The position numbers and the translations under genes were made by a program. From positions 124,001-188,000 of the forward strand of contig NZ_JAKXMK010000004.1 in assembly GCF_022524485.1 (NCBI RefSeq): 64,000 nucleotides of DNA, written 5' to 3'. The notes under the pieces are model-generated. The model was not told the DNA's origin and did no database searches. It saw only the letters and a list, made by a program, of their open reading frames with translations. Each line of letters opens with the position of its first letter. Position 1 is the stretch's first letter. The stretch comes from Pseudonocardia alaniniphila. GTDB lineage: Bacteria; Actinomycetota; Actinomycetes; Mycobacteriales; Pseudonocardiaceae. Below are positions 18,098 to 26,896 of the stretch, piece after piece.

Positions 18098-19210
18098 TCA
18101 GCCGAGTACTTCGTCCATGCCGACCCACGCCATCCCGTGGGCCTGCGCCACCGGACCGTGCGTGACGTGCCCACGCCAGGTGTTCAGGCCGTTGGCCAGA
18201 TGCGCGTCGCGGCGCAACGCGTCCTGCCAGCCCGCGTTGGCCAGCGCCAGCACGTACGGCAGGGTCGCGTTGGTCAACGCCAGGGTCGAGGTGCGCGGCA
18301 CCGAGCCCGGCATGTTGGCGACGCAGTAGAAGACGGTGTCGTGCACCTGGTAGGTCGGGTCCTCATGCGTCGTCGGCCGCGAGTCCTCGAAGCACCCGCC
18401 CTGATCGATGGCGATGTCGACCAGCACGGCACCGGCCTTCATGAGGCTGACGAGCGTGTTGCTGACCAGCTTCGGAGCCTTGGCTCCGGCGACCAGAACG
18501 GCTCCGATGACCAGATCGGCGTCGAGCACGGCGCGCTCGATCTCGAGGGCGCCCGAGGCGATCGTCCGCACTCGGCCGCCGAAGACCCGGTCGAGCTCCC
18601 GCAGCCGGGCCAGGTTGCGGTCGAGCACCGTGACCTCGGCGCGGAGACCGAGCGCGATCTCGATCGCCGCAGTGCCGGACACACCGCCGCCGATGACGAC
18701 GACGTGGGCCGGCGCGACACCGGGCACGCCGCCCAGCAGCATGCCGCCGCCCTGCCCGGCACGCTGGGCCTCGGCGCCGACCTGCGGGGCGAGTCGACCG
18801 GCGACCTCGCTCATGGGGGCGAGCAGTGGCAGTGTCCCGTCTGGTGCCGAAACGGTCTCGTAGGCGATAGCGGTGACGTTCTTACGCAACAACGCGTCGG
18901 TGCATTCCTGAGAGGCTGCGAGGTGGAGGTACGTGAACAACGTCTGCCCGTCACGCAGGAGCTCGTACTCGGCTGCGACGGGCTCCTTGACCTTGAGAAC
19001 GAGGTCGGCTCGTTCCCACACCTCGACCGCAGCGTCGACGATCTTCGCGCCGGCCGCGAGGTAATCGGAGTCGGGCATGCGCGCGCCGAGTCCGGCCGCA
19101 TGCTCGACGATGACCTCGTGGCCTGCTGAGACGAGCTCGGCGACGCCACTCGGGGTGAGCGCGACGCGGAATTCGCGGTTCTTGATCTCTCGCGGGACTC
19201 CGACCAGCAT
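18098..19210 (-). CDS. ald: Alanine dehydrogenase
   Basis: 370 aa, the normal length for the enzyme. N-terminus [26 protein letters not shown] is diagnostic. VLKVKEP and YLHLAAS carry the active-site Lys and His; the NAD-binding loop is [13 protein letters not shown]. It interconverts L-alanine and pyruvate plus ammonium with NADH in the cytoplasm. It is the first gene of a minus-strand unit (ald, aminotransferase, possibly permease) and is divergent from a PucR regulator, which probably controls it. Together they regenerate pyruvate as amino acceptor for the transaminase. Confidence 0.94.
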   Translation of the reverse strand: MLVGVPREIKNREFRVALTPSGVAELVSAGHEVIVEHAAGLGARMPDSDYLAAGAKIVDAAVEVWERADLVLKVKEPVAAEYELLRDGQTLFTYLHLAASQECTDALLRKNVTAIAYETVSAPDGTLPLLAPMSEVAGRLAPQVGAEAQRAGQGGGMLLGGVPGVAPAHVVVIGGGVSGTAAIEIALGLRAEVTVLDRNLARLRELDRVFGGRVRTIASGALEIERAVLDADLVIGAVLVAGAKAPKLVSNTLVSLMKAGAVLVDIAIDQGGCFEDSRPTTHEDPTYQVHDTVFYCVANMPGSVPRTSTLALTNATLPYVLALANAGWQDALRRDAHLANGLNTWRGHVTHGPVAQAHGMAWVGMDEVLG

Positions 19211-19339
19211 GTCAGGCCTCTCCGTTGGGAGTTGTTGGCCCGCTCATCCTGTGATCCGCATTGCGGCGCGACGACCGGCAGAGTGTTCGCAACCGCGGTT
19301 CTCGACGAACAGATTGCCTGCCGGAGCTACCGTGGCCCG
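19211..19339. promoter_or_regulatory. Divergent promoter region ald / pucR-type regulator
   Basis: About 130 bp between two divergent starts; both promoters and the regulator's operator are expected here. No single clear palindrome was identified by eye. Confidence 0.5.
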
Positions 19340-20956
19340 GTGCCGCTCACATTGAGGGACGTCCTCGAATTGCCGGCTGTCGCGCGAGGGATCCCGAAGG
19401 TCCGGTCCGGTTCCGACGCGCTCGACACCGAGGTGCGGTGGGTGCATGTCAGCGAGCTCGCCAACGTTGCCGGGACGCTCAGCGGCGGGGAGCTCATCCT
19501 GTCGATCGGCATCGTTCTGGCCGAGCCGGGCACCGACCTCGCCGCCTACGTCGACTCGCTGCGCGACAGCGGTGCCGCCGGTTTGGCGGTCGAGCTCGGG
19601 CGGCACGTCGAACGCCTCCCCGACGCCCTCGTCCAGGCCGCCCGCGCACACGGGTTCCCCGTGATCGAGCTGCACGCCCCGGTGCGGTTCGTCGAGATCA
19701 CGGAGACGGTGCACGCCCAGGTCGTGAACGCACAGTTCGAGCGGCTCAGCTTCTCTCACCGCGCCCACCGCGCCCTCGGCACGCTCGGGGTCGAAGGAGC
19801 GTCGGCCGAGGAGATCCTCGGGCGTTGTGTGGACCTGATCTCGCGACCGGTCGTCCTGGAGGACCTCGCGCACCGGGTCATCGCCTTCGACGGGGACGTT
19901 CCGGCCGAGGACATCCTGCGCGATTGGTCCTCGCGCTCCCGTCAGGTTCCCGTCGGCCCGGAGACGACCTACGGCGGCCCCGAACAGTGGATCAGTACGC
20001 CGGTCGGCCCGCGCCGGCGGCGTTGGGGCCGGCTGGTCGTGCCGACGCGGATCGGCCGGGCCCACTTCGATGACGTGCGGTTCGTGCTCGAACGGGCAGC
20101 TGAGGCGGTGACCATCACACATCTGGTCGCGAACACGGCCGAGGGAACGGAGGGCGCCGCCGCTGCCAAGCTGATCCAGGACGTGCTGAGTGGGCACGCC
20201 GCCGACCCCGTCGTCGTCCGAGCGCGCGCTCGGGCGCTGGGGTTCGCCACGAGCGGCCCGATCGCCGTCGTGATGGCCCGCGGCCCCGGAGCGGACGACG
20301 ACCCCGACCGCGATCTGGTCGACGGGGTGACGAAAGCGGCGAAGGCGGTCCAGCGATCCGCCCTGGTCGGCAGGGTTCGGCCGCAGATGGTCGCCGTGTT
20401 GTTCGACTGCCCGTTACCGGAATCCGCACAGCGCCTTCCGGAACGGCTGGTGGAGAAGCTCGGTGATGGCCTGGTGGCGGCACTTGCGGCCGGACAGCCC
20501 GCACAGAGTTGGCGTGATCTCCCGATGTCGCTGACCGAGGCCGAGCATGTCGCCACGGTTGCTCCCGCCGTGCCGGGCACGACGCGGCCTGGTGTCGTCC
20601 GCGCACGCGATCTCGGAATCCGCAGCCTGCTCTGGCAGATCCGCGACGACTCGCGGCTGCACTCGTTCATCGAGAGCCGCCTCGGGCCGGTCCTGGCACT
20701 CCGAAGTGACAAGCGGGAGGAGACCCTCCACCTCCTGGAGGCATATCTGCAGGAGAACGGGGTGATGGTTCCTTTTGCGCGAAGAGTCCATCTCGGCCGC
20801 ACAGCCGCGTATGCCCGCGTCCGCTCGCTCGAGCGGCTGCTGCAGTCGAACCTGTCCGACTCCGAAGAGCGGACCAGCGTGCACGTCGCCCTGATCGCGT
20901 ACCGCCAGGACGACAGCCGGCAGTTGCCGTCGAGTCCCGCGCAGCCGGCGCGCTAG
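19340..20956 (+). CDS. PucR-family transcriptional regulator
   Basis: 538 aa from GTG 19340; the frame is open for 36 more codons upstream but conservation starts at PLTLRDVLELP. N-terminal PucR ligand domain (about 1-125: VRWVHVSELANVAGTLSGGELILSIGI), a middle GGDEF-like region, and a C-terminal HTH (ETLHLLEAYLQENG, then RVHLGRTAAYARVRSLERLL). Family members activate purine, amino-acid or amine catabolism genes, including alanine dehydrogenases. The divergent ald-aminotransferase unit is its probable target. Its TAG overlaps the stop of the convergent monooxygenase gene. Confidence 0.9.
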   Translation: MPLTLRDVLELPAVARGIPKVRSGSDALDTEVRWVHVSELANVAGTLSGGELILSIGIVLAEPGTDLAAYVDSLRDSGAAGLAVELGRHVERLPDALVQAARAHGFPVIELHAPVRFVEITETVHAQVVNAQFERLSFSHRAHRALGTLGVEGASAEEILGRCVDLISRPVVLEDLAHRVIAFDGDVPAEDILRDWSSRSRQVPVGPETTYGGPEQWISTPVGPRRRRWGRLVVPTRIGRAHFDDVRFVLERAAEAVTITHLVANTAEGTEGAAAAKLIQDVLSGHAADPVVVRARARALGFATSGPIAVVMARGPGADDDPDRDLVDGVTKAAKAVQRSALVGRVRPQMVAVLFDCPLPESAQRLPERLVEKLGDGLVAALAAGQPAQSWRDLPMSLTEAEHVATVAPAVPGTTRPGVVRARDLGIRSLLWQIRDDSRLHSFIESRLGPVLALRSDKREETLHLLEAYLQENGVMVPFARRVHLGRTAAYARVRSLERLLQSNLSDSEERTSVHVALIAYRQDDSRQLPSSPAQPAR

Positions 20957-22305
20957 ACGTCGGACGCCGGAACCGCCCTTGCCGCGTCGCGCACCCTTGC
21001 TTCCAGATCGGGAGCCATCAGGCGGGCAGGTTCGTCGACCATGTTCATCACTCGGATCAGCGCAGTCGCGAGCGTGGCGTCGTGCGTTGCGGCCGCCCGG
21101 TACCGGTCGAGGTACTCGCCCATTGCCAGCAGGCCTTCGCTTCGCTCACCTTCGACGAACGGGAAGCGCAGATCGCCGCTCATGATCAGGCTCCAGGGAG
21201 TGTCGAGCAACTCTGAGACTGCCGTGAAGAACCGTCGGGAGAGATCGTCGTGATCCTCCTGCAGCAGGCGTTGCAGCAGGCGCGCCTCCAGTGCGGCCAC
21301 CGTCATGCCCTGGCCGTAGATCGGGTTGAAGCTGCAGAGAGCGTCGGCGATGACGAGATAGCCCTCCGGGAACCGATCCAGCAATTCGTAGCGCCGTCGG
21401 ACACTTGCGGGGTAGCGCATCAGGACCGGCTCGGTCAGCGGGGTAGCCGTGCGAATGATCTCGGCGACGTCCGGAGCAACGAGGCTGTCGGCGTACTCGG
21501 CCATCGCTGCGTCCCGAGTGGGCAACTCCCCACCTCCGCAGCTGCTCAGGGTGACCATGAACCGGTCACCCTCCTGCGCGTTGACGAACCCGCTTCGGTT
21601 CTGCCCGGGATAGGGAGCAATCGCCGTACCGATGCGCCCGCCGAGGTGGTGGGCCTCACGCCGGTAGAAACGTGACAGGTAGGCAAGCTCGATACGAACC
21701 GACTCCTCCGGCGCCGGCTGATAGCCCAGCTCCTGAAGCCACGCTGACGTGTGAGCACCCCGGCCGGCGGCGTCCACGACGAGGTCGGCATCCAGTACCG
21801 AAGAGTTCCGCCCATCGGCGCGAGTCCGGATCCGCACTCCGCTGATCCGGCCCCTGTCGGACGAGCTCGTCAGGCCTGTCACGTCGCAGCCGTCCATGAT
21901 CGTCACCTCGGCCATGTCGGCAACCTGGGAGCGGATGACGGCCTCCACGACGGGGCGGCTCACCGCCAGCCCGATCAAGCCGGACGGTTCCGGACGAAGC
22001 AGGCGGCCGTCGAGATACCAATGGAGATCCGACTGGAGGTCCATCTCCAATGCGCCGGACGCGATCAGACGCTCGTTCGTGCCGGGAAATAGGTCCTCCA
22101 ACACCGCCCGGCCTCTGGCGAGCAAAGCATGCAGCTGTCGGCTCTGCGGTACGCCGCGCCGCGCGGCCGGCTCCTCGGGCAACTCGTCCCGGTCGAGGAC
22201 CGTCACGCGGTCGAAACTCTCGCTGAGCACTCCCGCTGCACACAGGCCGCCGATCGACGCACCGATGACCACGGCATGCCGGCGGTCGGACGAAACCGGA
22301 CCCAT
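20953..22305 (-). CDS. FAD-dependent monooxygenase / hydroxylase-like oxidoreductase
   Basis: 450 aa. The N-terminal AVVIGASIGGLCAAGVLSESFDRVTVLDRD is a GxGxxG-type FAD loop (variant GASIGG). Then RRGVPQSRQLHALLARGRAVLEDLFPG, a signature of a widespread actinobacterial subgroup, a DADLVVDAAGRGAHTSAWL motif, and FNPIYGQGMTVAALEARLL in place of the classic GD...P motif. These enzymes hydroxylate or epoxidise lipophilic substrates and occur in secondary-metabolism and detoxification settings. No partner genes suggest a pathway. It ends tail-to-tail with the PucR gene, sharing 4 bp. Confidence 0.85.
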   Translation of the reverse strand: MGPVSSDRRHAVVIGASIGGLCAAGVLSESFDRVTVLDRDELPEEPAARRGVPQSRQLHALLARGRAVLEDLFPGTNERLIASGALEMDLQSDLHWYLDGRLLRPEPSGLIGLAVSRPVVEAVIRSQVADMAEVTIMDGCDVTGLTSSSDRGRISGVRIRTRADGRNSSVLDADLVVDAAGRGAHTSAWLQELGYQPAPEESVRIELAYLSRFYRREAHHLGGRIGTAIAPYPGQNRSGFVNAQEGDRFMVTLSSCGGGELPTRDAAMAEYADSLVAPDVAEIIRTATPLTEPVLMRYPASVRRRYELLDRFPEGYLVIADALCSFNPIYGQGMTVAALEARLLQRLLQEDHDDLSRRFFTAVSELLDTPWSLIMSGDLRFPFVEGERSEGLLAMGEYLDRYRAAATHDATLATALIRVMNMVDEPARLMAPDLEARVRDAARAVPASDV

Positions 22306-22494
22306 CGTGATTCCTTCCGAAGTGCGGATCGCCCCATTTAAAGAGATTGTGAACGCTGCTCCGGTAATCCCATGATCTTCTTCCGCTGGATGGAGGGTAG
22401 CTTCTTCGACGTGGATGCTCCACCGTGCCGCGACGGGGATCGAATGGTGTCGTGAATTGGCGAATATTCTCTTCCGTTCGCCCCGGATCGCTCA
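22306..22494. other. Short intergenic stretch before the FAD monooxygenase
   Basis: About 190 bp, somewhat AT-richer than its neighbours (for example TTTAAAGAGATT near 22,338), consistent with the promoter of the minus-strand monooxygenase. No gene is visible. Confidence 0.4.
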
Positions 22495-23394
22495 CTACAT
22501 CCGGAGTTGGTCGCGGAGGGTTCTGGCGACGTGTGCCATCAACGCCTCTGCCCCGGGTTGCAGGACCGCCGGTACTCGCGACTCGGTAAGGGCCGCGATG
22601 GCGAACGTCTGGCCGTCGGCGTGCTCCACGACCCCGACCTCGTGCCGCAGGTTCAGCAGGGTTCCGGTCTTCGACGACCATCGGGACGCGTCGGAGCTGA
22701 AGTCGGGGGCCAGCCGTTGTCGCACCATGTTGTAGCTCATCAGCTCGCGGACCCGCGTGGCGACCGGGGCTTGGATGGTCGTCGGTCGCCACAGTCCGGC
22801 GAGCAGGTCCACGAAGGACCGGGCGGACCCGGAGTTGGCGAGGCTGATGTCGAGCTGGGGCACCGGGTGGCCGCGGCCCGCCGTCGTGCCGGCGATGGCC
22901 AGTGAGTGGGCGAGGTGCCCTTCCGCCGGGGTGAACCGCTCGGCCGGGGTGTCGGTGAGATCTCGCATGAGGTGGCGGACCACGATGCCGTCGTGGCCGA
23001 GCCGGCGCAGCTCCGCGGTGACCGCCGCAGGTGGGGTGAGTGCGAACAGGGCGTCGGCCGCGGTGCTGTCGCTGATCGCCATCGCGAGGTAGAGCAGGTC
23101 GTCCAGTGCGATGGTGGCCGGGTGGCGGAACCTGGCCAGCCCGGTTGGTCCCGGCACCGTCATCCGGCCCGGCCGAACCTCGATGGGTGTGGCCGCGTCG
23201 AGCTCGTGCCGGGCGACGCGCTCGAGCGTCGCGACCGCGAGCGGCACCTTGACCAGCGACGCGACCGGATACACCACCTCGGCGTCGAGTCCGATCTCGT
23301 CGCCGGTGTCGAGGTCGCGGACGAGGAACGACCCGCGCAGCCCGCCGTCGTCGAGCGCTTCCCGGGTCTCCCGCAGGACCGTGGTCATCCCCAT
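22495..23394 (-). CDS. Class A beta-lactamase-like serine hydrolase
   Basis: 299 aa. Serine-hydrolase motifs: SxxK in PVASLVKVPLAV (about 45), a variant of SDN reading AISDSTAAD, and KTG in RWSSKTGTLLN. No Glu166-type omega loop and no signal peptide are evident, so it is unlikely to be a periplasmic penicillinase; a cytoplasmic esterase or a beta-lactam-binding protein is as likely. The start is two bases after the stop of the LysR gene, so the two are co-transcribed and probably translationally coupled. Together with the divergent beta-lactamase this forms a small beta-lactam-related locus. Confidence 0.82.
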   Translation of the reverse strand: MGMTTVLRETREALDDGGLRGSFLVRDLDTGDEIGLDAEVVYPVASLVKVPLAVATLERVARHELDAATPIEVRPGRMTVPGPTGLARFRHPATIALDDLLYLAMAISDSTAADALFALTPPAAVTAELRRLGHDGIVVRHLMRDLTDTPAERFTPAEGHLAHSLAIAGTTAGRGHPVPQLDISLANSGSARSFVDLLAGLWRPTTIQAPVATRVRELMSYNMVRQRLAPDFSSDASRWSSKTGTLLNLRHEVGVVEHADGQTFAIAALTESRVPAVLQPGAEALMAHVARTLRDQLRM

Positions 23395-23396
23395 CG

Positions 23397-24263
23397 CTAC
23401 GCGCCGAGGCAGCGTGCGAGCACGGGCAGGGCACGGATCTGCTGGACCTCGTCGCGTAGCCCGGCCGCGACGTCGTAGCCGCGGGCCAGCGGCATCTCGC
23501 CGACGGGCCGCCAGTACAGGCCGAGTTCGTCCGCCTGGCTCCGGGAGCAGAGCAGGACGTCGGTGGAGCCGAGCACCTCGGCCGTTGCGGCGACGAGCGA
23601 GTCCGTGACGACCACCTGCGCGGGTTGCAGCCCGACGGAGTCCCGCAGGCGGGTGACGCGGTCACGTACGTGGGGCACGTCGTCCTCCGGTTGGAGCCAG
23701 ACCCGCCGCCGGCGCGTGCCCCGTTCGGCGCGGCCGGCCCGCAGCGTCTCGATGTAGATCGCCGTGGCGTCCCCCGGGTCGGCATGGCCGGCGAGCCCCA
23801 ACGGCACCCGCCAGACGCCTTCGTCGGCCGGCACCGCGACGAGCGCTGCCCGTACCTCGAGGGTGCGGACGAGCTCCGCGCGCTCGACGGGCTCGGCCGG
23901 GTACAGGTCGAGGTTCAGGTCGTGCCGTCGCGCCTCGGCGACGAGCCCGGCCAGCAGGCGTGGCATGCAGATCGCGGGTACGGCCAACCGGAAGGGCCGC
24001 AACCTGGCGCGTTCCGCGTCGTGCTCCATCGTCTCCGCCAGTTCGACCAGGCGGCGGGCCGGCCGCAGCATCTCCCGGCCGAACGCAGTCAGCACGACGG
24101 TCCGCGAGGACCTGGTGAACAGCCGGGCCCCGAGGTGCTTCTCGAGCGCGGCAACGCGCCGGCTCGCGACGGACTGCGGGATCCGCGCCGCGGACGCCCC
24201 GACCGTGAAGCTGTTGTAGCCGCTGACGGCGACGAACGCTTTGCACGCCCCGACAAGATCCAC
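23397..24263 (-). CDS. LysR-family transcriptional regulator
   Basis: 288 aa. N-terminal HTH: FVAVSGYNSFTVGASAARIPQSVASRRVAALEKHLGARLFTRSSRTVVLT. The ligand-binding domain follows (FRLAVPAICMPRLLAGLV). LysR genes divergent from beta-lactamases (AmpR, PenR type) control them, and the same layout is seen here: the beta-lactamase starts 86 bp away in the opposite direction, while a serine hydrolase follows the regulator directly. The effector could be a cell-wall fragment or a beta-lactam, which is inference from the AmpR precedent. Confidence 0.88.
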   Translation of the reverse strand: MDLVGACKAFVAVSGYNSFTVGASAARIPQSVASRRVAALEKHLGARLFTRSSRTVVLTAFGREMLRPARRLVELAETMEHDAERARLRPFRLAVPAICMPRLLAGLVAEARRHDLNLDLYPAEPVERAELVRTLEVRAALVAVPADEGVWRVPLGLAGHADPGDATAIYIETLRAGRAERGTRRRRVWLQPEDDVPHVRDRVTRLRDSVGLQPAQVVVTDSLVAATAEVLGSTDVLLCSRSQADELGLYWRPVGEMPLARGYDVAAGLRDEVQQIRALPVLARCLGA

Positions 24264-24349
24264 GGTCGGCGAGTGTATGCCGGATCAGCATTGGTTCTCG
24301 CCTTTCTGTCTTGGACGGCATCCACGGTCGGATACGAAGCTCCCTTGCC

Positions 24350-25270
24350 ATGACGCGATCACAGGTTTCCCGCCGTGCCTTCCTCGGCTTCGTAGCACTG
24401 CTACCGCTGGCCGGATGTGCGCAGGGCGCGCCGGCGACAACCCTGCCGTCATCTCGCCCCACCGCCCCATCGGGCACGCCCGCTCCTGCCGTGACCTACG
24501 GTCAACTGCTCGAGCTGGAACGAAAGTTCGACGCACGTCTCGGGGTGTACGCCCTTGCCACGGGCAGCGGCGCCACCATCGCCCACCGAGCCGACGAGCG
24601 GTTCGCGTTCTGCTCGACGTTCAAGGCACTGGCGGCGGCGGCCGTCCTGCACCGCAACCCGCTGTCGCATCTGGACACCCGCGTCACCTACACCGAAGCC
24701 GACCTCATGGCGAGCTCGGCCTTCACCAGGCGCTCCGTGGCCACCGGGATGACGATCCGGGAACTGTGTGACGCCGCGGTCCGCTACAGCGACGGCACCG
24801 CGGGCAATCTGCTGCTCCGCGATCTCGGCGGTCCGGCCGAGCTGACGGCGTACGTGCGGAGCCTCGGCGACACGGTGACCCGGATGGACCGGATCGAGCC
24901 GACGATCACGGAAGCCACCCCGGGAGATCCCCGCGACACCACGTCTCCCCGCGCGATCGGCACCGACTTCCACCAGATCGTGCTGGGTGACGCCCTGCCG
25001 CCCGACAAGCTCGCCTTCCTCCGCGATCTGCTGGAACGCAACGTCACCGGTGCCAAGCGCATCCGGGCCGGCCTGCCGCAGGGGTGGGCCGTGGCCGACA
25101 AGACCGGGACCGGTGACTACGGCACGGCCAACGACATCGCGGTCGTGTGGCCTCCGAACGCCGCGCCACTCGTCATCGCGATCATGTCCAGCAAGGCCGG
25201 CAAGGACGCCGAGTACGACGAGGCGCTGCTCGCCGAAGCCGCCGCCAATGTCGTGGGCAGGCTTGCCTGA
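24350..25270 (+). CDS. bla: Class A beta-lactamase, Tat-type lipoprotein (BlaC-like)
   Basis: 306 aa from ATG 24350 (an earlier ATG 24311 would precede the signal). Signal: SRRAFLGFVALLPLAGC, a twin-arginine sequence ending in a lipobox with Cys23. Catalytic motifs: STFK (about 89-92), SDG in RYSDGTAGN replacing SDN as in mycobacterial BlaC, Glu166 in RIEPTITEATPGD, and KTG in ADKTGTGDYG. The residue at the Asn170 position of the omega loop is Thr, which is unusual because Asn170 helps hold the deacylating water. Divergent from a LysR regulator. Confidence 0.93.
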   Translation: MTRSQVSRRAFLGFVALLPLAGCAQGAPATTLPSSRPTAPSGTPAPAVTYGQLLELERKFDARLGVYALATGSGATIAHRADERFAFCSTFKALAAAAVLHRNPLSHLDTRVTYTEADLMASSAFTRRSVATGMTIRELCDAAVRYSDGTAGNLLLRDLGGPAELTAYVRSLGDTVTRMDRIEPTITEATPGDPRDTTSPRAIGTDFHQIVLGDALPPDKLAFLRDLLERNVTGAKRIRAGLPQGWAVADKTGTGDYGTANDIAVVWPPNAAPLVIAIMSSKAGKDAEYDEALLAEAAANVVGRLA

Positions 25271-25362
25271 CGGGCTCGCCCGGCAGCGACACAGTCACCA
25301 CGAGGCCGTGCCTGCTGGGTCTCGCCGGGATGACCACGCCTGAATCGGGGTGGCCGCCCTCT

Positions 25363-26690
25363 TCATCGGGCGGTATCCGGTGCCCTGGCTCGGACGCGCT
25401 TCCAGACGAAGTCGAGGACCACGGCGAGCAGCACGAGCACGGTCATCGCTGTGAACGTCTGTGGCGCGTTGCGGGCGGTGTCGATGGCGAACAGAACCAG
25501 CACGAAGCAGGTGGCGAGCATCGTGATGGTGATCAGCCAGGCGTTCGAACCCGTCTCGGCGCGCAGCCGCAGAGCGGCGAGACCGACCACGAGGAAGACG
25601 ACGAGCGCCACCGCGCTGCCGATCGAGGCGATCGCACCGAGATCGAACACATTCGCGAAGATCAGGACGAGTACAACCGTGATCGGTATGCCACGCGTGC
25701 CTCCAAAGTGACCGGGCTGCCCGAAGACCGGCGGGAACTGCTTGAGCTCGGACAACGTGAGCGTGAGGTTCCCGGCGGCGAAGATCATGGAGTTCACCGA
25801 TGACGCGGTCGCGAGCAGCGCCGCGATCGCCATGATCACGAAACCGGTGGTGCCGAGCACGGGGCGCGCCGCCTCGGCCAGTGCGGTGTCCCCGTGCATG
25901 ATCACTTCATCGACGGTCAGCGTGCCGAACACGCCGAGGCTGACGAGCACATACAGGGCGGTCGTGATTCCCAGGGCGAGGTACATGGCCTGGGGCAGCA
26001 TCCGGGCGGGGTTGGGCAGGCTGCCTGCCGTGAAGGTGACCACCGAGAACCCGAGGTATGCGAAGAACGTCAGCGCAATGCTCGCGACGATCTTCTCCCA
26101 AGGGGGGTACCCGGATGGCGCGAGCAATGTGGGGTCGAGCTGCGACAGCGTGACTGCGACGAAGCCGACGAAGACGGCCAGCAGGATCCAGACGATGATC
26201 GACTGCGCTCTCGCCACCATTTCGCGCCGTAGAGGTTGATCACCGCCATCACGACGACGATGGCGGAGGCGAGGATCTTGTCCCAATAACCGGGTGCGGC
26301 GTCGCCGAAGAACAACCAGCTGCCGTAGGCGCCGAAGGCCACGGCCACCATGGCGGTCACGATCAGCAGCACGAAATAGAGCAACCACGAGGTGATGCCG
26401 ACCACCCGGCCGTTGCCGAACGCCTCGACCAAGTAGGCGATGAAGCCGCCGCGCGACGGATAACGGACGCCCAGCTTGACGACCATATAGCCCAGCAGGC
26501 TCGCGATCAGTCCGGCGAGCAGGAACGACAGCCACACCGCCGATCCGGCGACAACGCCTGCCTGGCCGAGGAGTGCGAATATGCCGGCGCCGACCATTGC
26601 GCCCACGCCGAGGAAGGCCGCACCGAGAACGGTCATCTGCTTCGTGGACGACGACGCGGGATGCGGCTCCGATGTGTCGTCGGTCGTCAT
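25363..26690 (-). pseudogene. APC-superfamily permease broken by one frameshift
   Basis: Two overlapping frames together make one 440-aa amino-acid permease. The N-terminal part (26690 to about 26215) has the APC signature GVGAMVGAGIFALLG and runs to NLYGAKWW; the C-terminal part, in another frame, resumes at RAQSIIVWILLAVFVG and continues through six more helices to the stop at 25363. One missing G after TGGTGG (26,214-26,219) restores AKWWARAQSII. Either a recent inactivating deletion or a sequencing error in a short G run. The sequence on both sides of the break is otherwise intact, which argues for a recent event. Confidence 0.85.
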
Positions 26691-26896
26691 CGACGCAGCC
26701 TAGCAGGCTTTTCGCGGTCAATTTGGGAATGTGGATGATCGGCTGAAGGGCTTGGGTGTCGTGGTCCAGGACGTAGTTCGCGGTATCAGCTTGAATAAGG
26801 GAATCTCCGGCGGAGTGGATGTGTCCGTCGTGTTCACCTTCCGCCTGCCGGCAGGACACGCGCTCGGCACCGGAGCGCCGCCGCCGACGTCGTAGC

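Noticed and set aside
17015..19129. 704-codon open frame on the + strand
   Set aside because: Antisense to the aminotransferase and alanine dehydrogenase genes, which have diagnostic motifs.
21656..23785. 709-codon open frame on the minus strand
   Set aside because: Alternate-frame shadow of the FAD monooxygenase, serine hydrolase and LysR genes.
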